From the NCBI RefSeq assembly GCF_002930645.1, contig NZ_PSNW01000002.1:372001-436000 (forward strand): a stretch of 64,000 bases of DNA. The letters run 5' to 3'. The position numbers and the translations under genes are program-made. Source of the stretch: Solimonas fluminis. GTDB lineage: Bacteria > Pseudomonadota > Gammaproteobacteria > Nevskiales > Nevskiaceae. The stretch's first letter is position 1. Each line of letters starts with the position of its first letter. This document shows positions 19,535 to 26,924 of the stretch, piece after piece. The notes under the pieces are model-generated. The model was not told the DNA's origin and did no database searches. It was given only the letters and a program-made list of their open reading frames with translations.

Positions 19535-19675
19535 GTTTTTGGGGAGTAGCGCCTCGCGCAAGCGAGGGGATGCGTCAACATACTTGGCCCTCATGGCCAT
19601 GGTGCATCCAGCCTTTCCGGCATGCGAGACCAAGACAGCCATGCTGCGCCGCCGGGCGCCTGCGTGGGTGTCTTG
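19535..19675 (+). ncRNA. yybP-ykoY manganese riboswitch
   Basis: The leader of the UPF0016 gene carries the diagnostic blocks of the yybP-ykoY class in order: TTTTGGGGAGTAGC (19537-19550), GTCAACATACTT (19574-19585) and GCGAGACCAAGAC (19624-19636). The class senses Mn2+ and usually controls Mn exporters. Directly overlapping the last block, CAAGACA (19631) pairs with TGTCTTG (ending 19675), with CCATGC/GCGTGG and GCGCC/GGCGC stacked inside. This long hairpin is the probable expression platform. It lacks a T-run and lies about 30 bases before the GTG start, so translational control is more likely than termination. Confidence 0.85.
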
Positions 19676-19707
19676 CGTCCATCTCGCGCCCGGCCGGAGT
19701 ATCCAAA

Positions 19708-20283
19708 GTGGAAGCCTTTTTCGTCTCGACCGGCGCCGTGTTCCTCGGCGAGATCGGTGACAAGACCCAGCTGCTCGCCCTGCTGCTCGCCAGCCGTTTC
19801 CCGCATCGCCCCTGGGCGCTGATCGCGGGCATCCTCGTCGCCACCCTGTTCAACCATGCCCTGGCGGGCCTGGCCGGCCAGTGGCTGCGCGGCCTGCTGG
19901 ACCCGGCCTGGCTGCCCTGGATCGTCGGCTTCTCCTTCATCGGCGTGGGCCTGTGGGCGCTGAAGCCCGATACCGTCGAGCAGGACGAGGCCGAGCGCGC
20001 CGGCCGCAGCGTGTTCTGGATCACCACGCTCTGCTTCTTCCTGGCCGAGATCGGCGACAAGACCCAGGTTGCCACCACCGTGCTGGCGGTGAAGTACGAG
20101 GCCTTGGCGGCAGTGGTCGCGGGCACCACCACCGGCATGCTGCTGGCGGACGTGCCAGTGGTGTTCCTGGGCGCGGCCCTGGCGTCCAGGCTGCCGCTGA
20201 AGCCGATCCGGTTCGCGGCGGCGGGCCTGTTCGTGGTGCTGGGCGTGCTGACGCTGGTGTTTGGGCGGAGCCTGGCGCACTAA
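19708..20283 (+). CDS. UPF0016/GDT1-type manganese exporter
   Basis: A 191-residue membrane protein made of two related three-helix halves, each with the family motif E-x-G-D-K-T-Q: E15-Q21 and E114-Q120. This is the TMEM165/Gdt1/MneA family, which exports Mn2+ (or exchanges Ca2+/Mn2+) at the inner membrane. The GTG start at 19708 puts the first motif at the expected distance and has GGAG upstream. The Mn2+-sensing leader strongly supports manganese efflux as the role. Confidence 0.85.
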   Translation: MEAFFVSTGAVFLGEIGDKTQLLALLLASRFPHRPWALIAGILVATLFNHALAGLAGQWLRGLLDPAWLPWIVGFSFIGVGLWALKPDTVEQDEAERAGRSVFWITTLCFFLAEIGDKTQVATTVLAVKYEALAAVVAGTTTGMLLADVPVVFLGAALASRLPLKPIRFAAAGLFVVLGVLTLVFGRSLAH

Positions 20284-20291
20284 CTCCCGAA

Positions 20292-20381
20292 CCGTTCATG
20301 CCGAGTGCCGCGAAGCGGTGTATCGAGGCCCGCGCGGCACCTCGATACGCAACGCTTCGCGGCGCTACTCGGTGTGAACGG
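20292..20381. repeat. Dispersed inverted repeat with CCGTTCA / TGAACGG ends (copy 2)
   Basis: A block from CCGTTCATGCCGAGTGCC to GCTACTCGGTGTGAACGG with GTATCGAGG/CCTCGATAC inside, related to 16813-16930 but shorter. It fills the gap between the converging exporter and priA genes. Confidence 0.75.
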
Positions 20382-20392
20382 GTGGGGGCTTG

Positions 20393-22582
20393 CTAGAAAA
20401 GGTCCGCCGGATCCACGTCCACCGACCAGCGGACCTTCCTGGCTTCCGGCAATCCGTCCAGCCGCGTGACGCAGGCGGCCAGCAGTTTCTGCAGGGCGGC
20501 GCGGCTGCCGGACTGCAGCAGGAGCTGGGCGCGGGTGAAGCCGCCGCGGCGCTCCATCAGCGCCGGCACCGGGTCGGACAGCATCACGCCGTCGGCATGC
20601 GGGGCCAGCAGCTCGCGGGCGGCGGCGAGGAAGCGCAGGGGCAGTTCCGCCTCCATGGACTCGGCGCGCAGCAGGGCCAGGTGCGAGTACGGCGGCAGGC
20701 CGGCGGCCTCGCGCTCGGCCAGCAGCAGCTCGGCCAGGGCGGGATAGCCGCCCCGCATCAATTGCTGAAGGGCCGGGTGCTCCGGCTCGTGGGTCTGCAG
20801 CAGGACCTCCGCGGGCGGAGCGGCGTCGCCCTGGATGCCGGCGCTGCGGCCGGCGCGGCCCGCCACCTGGGTGACGAGCTGGCCCATGCGCTCCACGGCG
20901 CGGAAGTCGGCGCCGTACAGGGCCTGGTCGGCGCTGACGATGCCCACCAGCGACAGGCCGGGGAAGTCATGGCCCTTGGCCAGGATCTGGGTGCCGACCA
21001 GGATCCGGATGTCGCCGCTGCGGATGCCGGCAAGCAGCTGTTCCAGTTCGCCTTTCTTGGCTAGGCGATCGGAGTCGAAGCGCTCGGTGCGCACCATCGG
21101 GAAGCGGTTGCGCAGGGCGTCCTCGATGCGCTCGGTGCCCTCGCCGACCGGCTGCAGGTTCTTGCCGCCGCAGCTCGCGCAGGCGCTGGGCGCGGGTTGC
21201 TGCGCACCGCAGTGGTGGCAGATCAGCCGGCGGCGGCCGCGGTGCAGGGTCATGCGCGCATCGCAGTGCGCGCAGGGGGCGATCCAGCCGCAGTCGTGGC
21301 ACAGCAGCATCGGCGCGTAGCCGCGGCGGTTGATGAACAGCAGGGCCTGGCCGCCGGCGTCGAGGTGCTGCTGCACCTTGTCGAGCAGCGGCGCCGACAG
21401 GCCGTGCTGCAGCGTCTGCCCGCGCAGGTCCAGCGCGCGCACCTGCGGCGGGGCGCCGCGGCCGACGCGTGCGGACAGCTCGATGCGGCGGTAGCGGCCC
21501 GTCCGGGCGTTGTGCAGGGTTTCCAGCGCCGGGGTGGCGCTGCCCAGGATCAGCGGGATGCCCAGGCGCTGGGCGCGCAGCACGGCGACGTCGCGGGCCG
21601 AGTAGCGGAAGCCTTCCTGCTGCTTGTAGGAGGGGTCGTGCTCCTCGTCGATCACGATCAGCTCCAGCCGGGCGAAGGGCAGGAACACGGCGGAGCGGGT
21701 GCCCACCACGACGCGCGCGGCGCCGCTGCGGGCGCGCAGCCAGCTTTTGGTCCGTTCGCCCTCGCTCATGCCGGAGTGGAAGGCGGCCACGCCCTCGCCG
21801 AAGCGCTGCTGCAGCCGCGCGACCAGCTGCGGCGTCAGGCCGATCTCGGGGGCCAGCACCAGGGCCTGGCCGCCGCGCTCCAGCACTTCCGCCACCCGGC
21901 GCAGGTAGAGCTCGGTCTTGCCGCTGCCGGTGACGCCCTGCAGCAGGGCCACGTCGAAGCCGCCGGTGGCCTGCAACGCGGTCCATGCTGCACTCTGCTC
22001 GGGGGTGAGCTCCGGCGGTGTTTCGGCCAGCGTGAACGGCAGGGCAGCGGCCGGCACCGTCTCCACCCAGCCCGATTCCAGGGCGGTGGCCAGGGCCGGG
22101 CCGCGCGGCAGGGCGGAGCGCGGTTGCGGGCCGGGACCCAGGGCCTGCAGCAGGCTGCGCAGGGCCTTCTTGCGGCTGGGCAGTTCCGCCAGGGCGGCGG
22201 AGCCGGAGCGGGTCAGGCGCAGGCCGGCGTCGTCCGGCAGCCGGGCCGGCTGGCCGCGGCGCAGGTTGCCCGGCAGCAGCGCCCAGATCACCTCGCCCGG
22301 CGGGTGCCGGTAGTAGTCCGCCGCCCAGCGCGCCAGGCCCAGCATTTCGCGCGGCAGCAGGGTCTCTTCGTCCAGCAGCTCCTCGACATGGCGGTACTGC
22401 GCCAGGTCACCCCCCGCCTCGCGCGGCGCTTCCAGCGCCACCCCCACCAGCTGCCGGCGCCCGAACGGCACCTTGACGCGCATGCCTGGCTGCAGCCGTC
22501 CGCGCAGCCGCGCCGGCACCAGGTAATCGAAGGTCTTGTAGAGCGGCACCGGGACGGCAACCGCCACCAATTCGAGGCTCAC
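20393..22582 (-). CDS. priA: Primosomal replication-restart helicase PriA
   Basis: A 729-residue DEAH-type helicase, the usual PriA length. It has an N-terminal 3'-DNA-binding domain (FDYLVPARLRGRLQPGMRVKVPFG), Walker A GVTGSGKTE, the IDEEHD box and the paired-zinc cysteine cluster (CHDCGWIAPCAHC ... CHHC ... CASC). The C-terminal helicase motifs (LVGTQILAKGHDFPGLSLVG, QVAGRAGR) are intact. It reloads the replisome at stalled forks. A consensus DnaA box lies just upstream of its start. Confidence 0.95.
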   Translation of the reverse strand: MSLELVAVAVPVPLYKTFDYLVPARLRGRLQPGMRVKVPFGRRQLVGVALEAPREAGGDLAQYRHVEELLDEETLLPREMLGLARWAADYYRHPPGEVIWALLPGNLRRGQPARLPDDAGLRLTRSGSAALAELPSRKKALRSLLQALGPGPQPRSALPRGPALATALESGWVETVPAAALPFTLAETPPELTPEQSAAWTALQATGGFDVALLQGVTGSGKTELYLRRVAEVLERGGQALVLAPEIGLTPQLVARLQQRFGEGVAAFHSGMSEGERTKSWLRARSGAARVVVGTRSAVFLPFARLELIVIDEEHDPSYKQQEGFRYSARDVAVLRAQRLGIPLILGSATPALETLHNARTGRYRRIELSARVGRGAPPQVRALDLRGQTLQHGLSAPLLDKVQQHLDAGGQALLFINRRGYAPMLLCHDCGWIAPCAHCDARMTLHRGRRRLICHHCGAQQPAPSACASCGGKNLQPVGEGTERIEDALRNRFPMVRTERFDSDRLAKKGELEQLLAGIRSGDIRILVGTQILAKGHDFPGLSLVGIVSADQALYGADFRAVERMGQLVTQVAGRAGRSAGIQGDAAPPAEVLLQTHEPEHPALQQLMRGGYPALAELLLAEREAAGLPPYSHLALLRAESMEAELPLRFLAAARELLAPHADGVMLSDPVPALMERRGGFTRAQLLLQSGSRAALQKLLAACVTRLDGLPEARKVRWSVDVDPADLF

Positions 22583-22588
22583 GGAGGC

Positions 22589-22597
22589 TGTGGATAA
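22589..22597 (-). promoter_or_regulatory. DnaA box in the priA leader
   Basis: TTATCCACA on the minus strand (TGTGGATAA on plus) is a perfect high-affinity DnaA box, seven bases upstream of the priA start codon. A single box suggests DnaA control of the promoter, not an origin. The remaining gap to 22870 holds only short palindromes (for example TCAAGGCTTGA near 22735) and no gene. Confidence 0.5.
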
Positions 22598-22870
22598 ATT
22601 TGGGGATAGTTCCGGCTAGTAAATCTGGCTCATGTCGAGGCGGGCTAGCGTCATCTTTGCGGCTCTGCAACTTCGAAAATAAGCATATTCAATTCAGTAA
22701 CTTCTACCGACATTACTGCATTGTGAAGCTGTCAAGGCTTGACCGCCGCCCGAATTCGGGCGCACTGGTGTTGTGCATAAGCATGTTGCACTGCACCGAA
22801 ACTCGGCCGGTCAACCGGTTCGCGGTTGGCACGTTTTATCTCGTACCACAGCCCGCAGGGAGATTGTCCC

Positions 22871-23278
22871 ATGAGAACCCCAGTATCCGCCGTTTTCGGC
22901 CTGATGACGCTGGCCTTTTCCGCCACCCCGGTCCTGGCCGACAGCCCGGCGAACAAGCGCCTGGATGCCAAGGGCGAGCGCATCGAGGAGCGCCTGGACC
23001 GCCGGGGCGACCGCCGCGACGAGCGTCTCGACGCCAAGGGCGAGCGCATCGAAAACCGCCTGGACCGCCGCGCCGACCGCGCCGAGGCCCATGGCAACGA
23101 GGCCCGGGCCGAGCGCCTGGAAAACAAGGGCGACCGTATCGAGGACCGCCTGGATCGTCGCGGCGACCATGCCGATGAGCGCCTGGACCGCAAGGGGGAG
23201 CGCGTCGAGAACCGCCTGGACGCCAAGGGTGACCGCATTGAACGCCGCCGTGACCGTCGACGCGACGCTGACCAGTAA
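22871..23278 (+). CDS. Exported highly charged heptad-like repeat protein
   Basis: A 135-residue protein with a signal peptide (cleavage after PVLA near residue 22). The mature part consists almost wholly of repeats of the type RLDRRGDRRDERLDAKGERIE, with a period near 13-14 residues. Alternating Asp/Glu and Arg/Lys predict a single long, highly charged helix. It probably resides in the periplasm. No family function was recognised. ATG 22871 was chosen because it begins the signal peptide. The sigma-factor gene follows, so co-regulation is possible. Confidence 0.7.
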   Translation: MRTPVSAVFGLMTLAFSATPVLADSPANKRLDAKGERIEERLDRRGDRRDERLDAKGERIENRLDRRADRAEAHGNEARAERLENKGDRIEDRLDRRGDHADERLDRKGERVENRLDAKGDRIERRRDRRRDADQ

Positions 23279-23288
23279 ACTCGGCGGG

Positions 23289-23834
23289 GTGAGCACCGCC
23301 GATCTCCAGTCCCTCGACGCTTTCCTGGCGTCGGTAGAGCGCCGTGCCTTCCGCATGGCGGAAGTCGCCACGCGCGACCGCGACGAGGCCCTGGATATCG
23401 TGCAGGACGCCATGCTGCAGCTGTCGCGGCGCTATGCGGCCCGCCCGGCGCAGGAATGGCCGGCGCTGTTCTACCGCATCGTCGAGAACCGCATCCGCGA
23501 CTGGCAGCGCCGGCAGACGGTGAAGAACCGCCTGTTCTTCTGGCGTGCCCCGGCGCGGGACGAAGAAGAGGACGAGGACCCGATGGCCTTGGTCCCGGAA
23601 CCTGGGGCGGGCCCGCAGGAAGAACTGCAGAAGGTGGAGCAGATGCGCCGCCTGGAGCAGGCCCTGCGGAGCCTGCCGGCGCGCCAGCGCGAGGCCTTCG
23701 AGCTGCGTCTCTGGGAGGGGCTCAGCGTGGAGGACACGGCGCGCGCCATGGGCTGCAGCGACGGCAGCGTCAAGACACATCTGCACCGCGCGCTCGCCGC
23801 GCTGCGCCAGGAACTGGAGGGGGTCTGGCCATGA
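23289..23834 (+). CDS. RNA polymerase sigma factor, ECF-like
   Basis: A 181-residue sigma-70 family protein. Region 2 is at about residues 12-75 (AFRMAEVATRDRDEALDIVQDAMLQL...WPALFYRIVENRIRDWQRR). Region 4 is at about 120-175 (LPARQREAFELRLWEGLSVEDTARAMGCSDGSVKTHLHRAL). The linker is unusually acidic (RDEEEDEDP). The GTG at 23289 leaves a normal short N-terminus; upstream in-frame codons read into the previous gene. Its stop overlaps the next ATG. Its neighbours match a conserved sigma / small membrane protein / DUF3106 cluster seen in proteobacteria. Confidence 0.8.
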   Translation: MSTADLQSLDAFLASVERRAFRMAEVATRDRDEALDIVQDAMLQLSRRYAARPAQEWPALFYRIVENRIRDWQRRQTVKNRLFFWRAPARDEEEDEDPMALVPEPGAGPQEELQKVEQMRRLEQALRSLPARQREAFELRLWEGLSVEDTARAMGCSDGSVKTHLHRALAALRQELEGVWP

Positions 23835-24184
23835 ACAACGAACAAGAGGAGCGGCTGGAGGCGCTGCGCCAGGCGCTGCGCGACAGCGAGCGGCTGGACA
23901 TGGTGGCCGCCGCGAAGCTGCGTGCCGCCCGTGCCCGCGCGGTCGATGCCGCCCGCCGCCCGGCCCGGCCCTGGCTCTGGGCCGTACCGGCCGCCGCCAC
24001 GGCGGTGCTGGTGGCGGCGCTGTGGCTGCCAGGGGCTCCGCCGGTGACCGGGCCACAGCCGCAGGCCGCGGGGACCGCGGTCGCGTCCGAGGCGCTCGAC
24101 GTGCTGACCGACGAGCAGTCGCCGGACTTCTACCAGGACCTGGAACTGTACGAGTGGCTGGACCGGGAGGCGGGCCGTGCTTGA
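23831..24184 (+). CDS. Putative anti-sigma-like small membrane protein (DUF3619-like)
   Basis: A 117-residue protein with a charged cytoplasmic N-terminus (about 1-45), one transmembrane helix (about 48-66, PWLWAVPAAATAVLVAALWL) and an acidic periplasmic tail (LTDEQSPDFYQDLELYEWL). ATGA coupling to the sigma gene and this topology fit an anti-sigma factor, although no zinc-binding motif is present. Assignment to DUF3619 is by gene order and shape. Confidence 0.6.
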   Translation: MNNEQEERLEALRQALRDSERLDMVAAAKLRAARARAVDAARRPARPWLWAVPAAATAVLVAALWLPGAPPVTGPQPQAAGTAVASEALDVLTDEQSPDFYQDLELYEWLDREAGRA

Positions 24185-24374
24185 GGGCCTGCTGCTGCTG
24201 GCCGCCGCGGCGCTGCCGCCCAAGGCCGCCGCGCCGAGCGCGGAGCTGCTGGAGTTCCTGGCCGAGTGGCCGGACGAGGCGGCACAAGGCCTGTTCGACC
24301 AGCGGGCCGGGGCTTCGGGAAAGGACAAGGAACAGGATGAACGCCAGGAGAAGCCCGATGCGAAGCGTCGCTAG
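24177..24374 (+). CDS. Small hypothetical protein in the sigma cluster
   Basis: A 65-residue protein starting at a GTG that overlaps the previous gene by eight bases. It has a short hydrophobic N-terminus (LEGLLLLAAAALP), then ELLEFLAEWPDEA, then a very charged tail. Proteins with an ELLEFL segment often stand between the anti-sigma-like gene and the DUF3106 gene in related clusters. The stop lies inside the start region of the next gene. The function is unknown. Confidence 0.55.
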   Translation: MLEGLLLLAAAALPPKAAAPSAELLEFLAEWPDEAAQGLFDQRAGASGKDKEQDERQEKPDAKRR

Positions 24375-24855
24375 CCTCGTCGCCCTGCTGGGCCTGCTGT
24401 GGCTGGGCCCGGGGCAGGCGGCCACGGACTGGGCGCAGCTCAGCCCCGCCCAGCGCGAGGTGCTGGAACCGATGCGCGAGCAGTGGGCGGCCCTGCCCGG
24501 CGAGAAGCAGGACCGCCTCGCCCGCGGCGCGGAGCGCTGGACCCAGCTCAGCCCGGAGCAGCGCGAGCATGCGCGCCAGCGCCTGGAGCACTGGCGCCAG
24601 ATGTCGCCGGAGGAGCGCCAGCAGATGCGCGACAAGCGCGACCGCTTCCGCCGCCTGACGCCGGAGCAGCGCGAGCGCCTGCGCGAGCGCGCCGAGCAGT
24701 TCCGCCGGCTGCCGCCGGAGGAGCAGGAGCGCATCCGCCAGCGCTTCCGCGAACTGCGTGAACAGCACCGGCCGCCGGGCGAGGAGGAGCGCAGGCTGCT
24801 GGGCTGCGAACCGGGCGAGCCCTGCAAGCCGCCGAAGGACCGGCGACCACGCTAA
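24358..24855 (+). CDS. DUF3106 domain exported protein
   Basis: A 165-residue exported protein with a signal peptide (about residues 1-21) followed by repeated LSPEQRE/LTPEQRERLR units of the DUF3106 type that form a charged coiled helix (WRQMSPEERQQMRDKRDRF...). ATG 24358 was preferred because AGGAG lies eight bases upstream; ATG 24337 is in frame and possible. Its biochemical role is unknown. The helical charged repeats resemble periplasmic metal- or stress-sensing proteins such as CpxP/Spy, but that is analogy only. Confidence 0.75.
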   Translation: MRSVASLVALLGLLWLGPGQAATDWAQLSPAQREVLEPMREQWAALPGEKQDRLARGAERWTQLSPEQREHARQRLEHWRQMSPEERQQMRDKRDRFRRLTPEQRERLRERAEQFRRLPPEEQERIRQRFRELREQHRPPGEEERRLLGCEPGEPCKPPKDRRPR

Positions 24856-25033
24856 GGGATGCCACACCGGCGGGACGGCAACTCCCTCGTTGACCCCCGG
24901 CCCGGCCCTCCGCGGCCGGGCGTCCAGCGGGGCAAATGCCCACTGCAGGTTCGCCTCTTCCGCATCACCCGCCGCGGTGAATCCCCATGGCCGTCAAGCC
25001 GGCGGCTTGGGCGGCAGGTGTAAGCTGTGCGCC

Positions 25034-25855
25034 ATGCCTGAGTTCATCGCCGCCGCCTACGCCGACCCGCGCTTCGTCTGGGTGGGCCTCGCCACGGTCC
25101 TGCTCAGCGCCTTCGGCTTCCTGGCCTTCGCGCTGCCGCTGACGGCGCTGGCGGCGCGCGACCCGGCCTGGGCACGGCGCTGGAAGATCCAGAACCCGCG
25201 CGGTGCCTCTGCCCTGTCGCAGGAAGAGGCGGAGCGCCGCGGCATCCTGGTGCAGGGGCCGCGCATGCTGCGCGAGTCGCTATGGGCCTGGGCGCGCAAC
25301 AACCTCTGCATGCTGGCCGTCACCCTCGCCGCCTGGCCGCTGATGAGCCTGTCGGGCGTGCATCTCGGACCGGTTCCCGCCGGCTGGTGGTGGCTGTTCC
25401 CGCTGCAGCTGCTGTTCTGCATCTACCTGGACGACTTCCTCTACTACTGGATGCACCGCGCGATGCACACGCGCTGGCTGCTGTCGAACGTGCACGGCCG
25501 GCATCACCGCGTGCTGGCGCCCTGGGCCGTCACCGGCCATTACATGCATCCGGTGGAGTACGTGCTGACCGGATCGCTGGCCTTCCTCGGGCCTTCGCTG
25601 CTCGGTGCGCATGTCGCCCTGCTGTGGACCTGGATCCTGTTCCGGCAATGGGAGGCGGCCGAGGGCCATTGCGGCTACGCCTTCCCCTGGTCGCCGACGC
25701 GCTGGCTGCCGTTCTCCGACGGCGCGCTGCACCACGATGCCCACCATGCGCGCGTGCGCGGCAACTACGCCGGCTTCCTCGGACTCTGGGACCGGCGCTT
25801 CCGCACCGAAGTGCGCGGCTACGACGAGATGCTGCAAGGCTGGAAGTCGCGTTGA
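25034..25855 (+). CDS. Sterol desaturase / fatty acid hydroxylase family membrane protein
   Basis: A 273-residue di-iron membrane hydroxylase. The histidine clusters expected for iron binding are H141-H145 (HRAMH), H154-H158 (HGRHH) and H233-H238 (HHDAHH), set between four hydrophobic regions. The family hydroxylates or desaturates lipids, sterols or carotenoids with O2. The substrate is unknown. The TGA overlaps a TTG that probably starts the following transporter gene. Confidence 0.85.
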   Translation: MPEFIAAAYADPRFVWVGLATVLLSAFGFLAFALPLTALAARDPAWARRWKIQNPRGASALSQEEAERRGILVQGPRMLRESLWAWARNNLCMLAVTLAAWPLMSLSGVHLGPVPAGWWWLFPLQLLFCIYLDDFLYYWMHRAMHTRWLLSNVHGRHHRVLAPWAVTGHYMHPVEYVLTGSLAFLGPSLLGAHVALLWTWILFRQWEAAEGHCGYAFPWSPTRWLPFSDGALHHDAHHARVRGNYAGFLGLWDRRFRTEVRGYDEMLQGWKSR

Positions 25856-26721
25856 GCCGCCGGCTGTCGCCCCTGACGGCCCTGCTGGGCGGCGCGTCCC
25901 TGATCGGCCTGGCGCCGATCTTCGTGCGCCTGGCCGACGTGGGCCCTACCGCGGTCGCCTTCTGGCGCGTGGCGCTGGCGGCACCGGTGTTCGCGCTGCT
26001 GATGATGCGCAAGGAGGGCTTCGGCGCGGCCAGGGCCCGCTCGCTGGGCTGGCTGGTCCTGGCCGGCCTGTTCTTTGTCGGCGACCTTGCCGTCTGGCAC
26101 CAGTCGATCCTGTGGACCTCGGTGGCCAACTCCACGCTGCTGACCAACCTCGCGCCGGTCTGGGTGACGCTGGCGGCCTGGCTGCTGTGGCAGGAGCGGG
26201 TCAACGCGGCTTTCGCCGGCGGCATCCTGCTGGCATTGCTGGGCGCGCTGCTGCTGATGGCCGACAGCCTGGAGGTATCGCGACAGACGCTGATCGGCGA
26301 CCTGCTGGCGGTGCTCACCTCGCTGTTCTATGCCGGCTACCTGCTGGTGCTGAGCCGCCAGCGGCGGCTGCACTCGACGCTGGCGGTGATGTTCTGGACC
26401 AGCGCCAGCGCGGCAGTGGTACTGCTGCCGCTGGCCCTGCTGATGGGCGAAACGATCCTGCCGGCGTCCGCGCAGGGCTGGGCGGTGCTGGCCGGCCTGG
26501 CGCTGCTGTCGCATGCGATGGGCCAGGGCCTGATCGCCTACGGCTTCGCGCACCTGCCGGCCTCGTTCTCGTCGGTCAGCCTGCTGCTGCAGCCGCTGGC
26601 CGCCGGTGCCTTTGCCTGGCTGCTGCTGGGCGAGCATTTTGGCGTGCAGCAGGCGCTGGGCGGCGCGGTGGTGCTGGCGGGCATCCTGTGGTGCCGCCGG
26701 GCCATGAAAGATGATGGTTGA
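25852..26721 (+). CDS. EamA/DMT family transporter
   Basis: A 289-residue protein with ten predicted hydrophobic segments and two EamA repeats (about 10-135 and 150-285). It belongs to the drug/metabolite transporter superfamily that exports amino acids or other small metabolites across the inner membrane. The TTG at 25852 overlaps the stop of the hydroxylase gene (TTGA) and gives the normal N-terminus; no ATG exists before the first helix. The substrate is not predictable. Confidence 0.8.
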   Translation: MSRRLSPLTALLGGASLIGLAPIFVRLADVGPTAVAFWRVALAAPVFALLMMRKEGFGAARARSLGWLVLAGLFFVGDLAVWHQSILWTSVANSTLLTNLAPVWVTLAAWLLWQERVNAAFAGGILLALLGALLLMADSLEVSRQTLIGDLLAVLTSLFYAGYLLVLSRQRRLHSTLAVMFWTSASAAVVLLPLALLMGETILPASAQGWAVLAGLALLSHAMGQGLIAYGFAHLPASFSSVSLLLQPLAAGAFAWLLLGEHFGVQQALGGAVVLAGILWCRRAMKDDG

Positions 26722-26730
26722 AAAGCCGTT

Positions 26731-26753
26731 GTGGGAGCGGCTTCAACCGCGAT
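26731..26753 (+). repeat. Single REP half-site
   Basis: GTGGGAGCGGCTTCAACC and the following five bases match the left arm of the REP at 9344 with one change. No inverted partner is present. It directly abuts a broken gene fragment on the other strand. Confidence 0.75.
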
Positions 26754-26756
26754 CCT

Positions 26757-26913
26757 TCATGGCACGGTCCTCCGAAGGCCAGCGTGTACAGCGGCAAGCC
26801 GTCCAGAGCGCACCACGGCGGGCATCGCGGTGGTGATGGCGAGGTACTCGAAGCCGATCCGCGAGATCGGCGCGACGATGCCGGTGGCCAGCGCGCGGTA
26901 GGGGGCGCGACAT
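26757..26913 (-). pseudogene. N-terminal fragment of an MFS transporter, frameshifted and truncated
   Basis: Read across frames, the minus strand encodes YRALATGIVAPISRIGF, EYLAITTAMPAVV and then DGLPLYTLAFG. This is the first transmembrane helix and following loop of a major facilitator (TAMP...LDGLPLY pattern). The putative ATG (26913) is out of frame with it by one base. A second, 2-base shift separates AVVR from the DGLPLY part. The homology stops at the REP half-site. No remainder of the transporter is in the window. Confidence 0.6.
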
Positions 26914-26924
26914 CAGGCCCTGGT

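Noticed and set aside
22583-22870. A replication origin near priA because of the DnaA box
   Set aside because: Only one box is present, with no clustered boxes, AT-rich unwinding element or dnaA/dnaN/gyrB genes.
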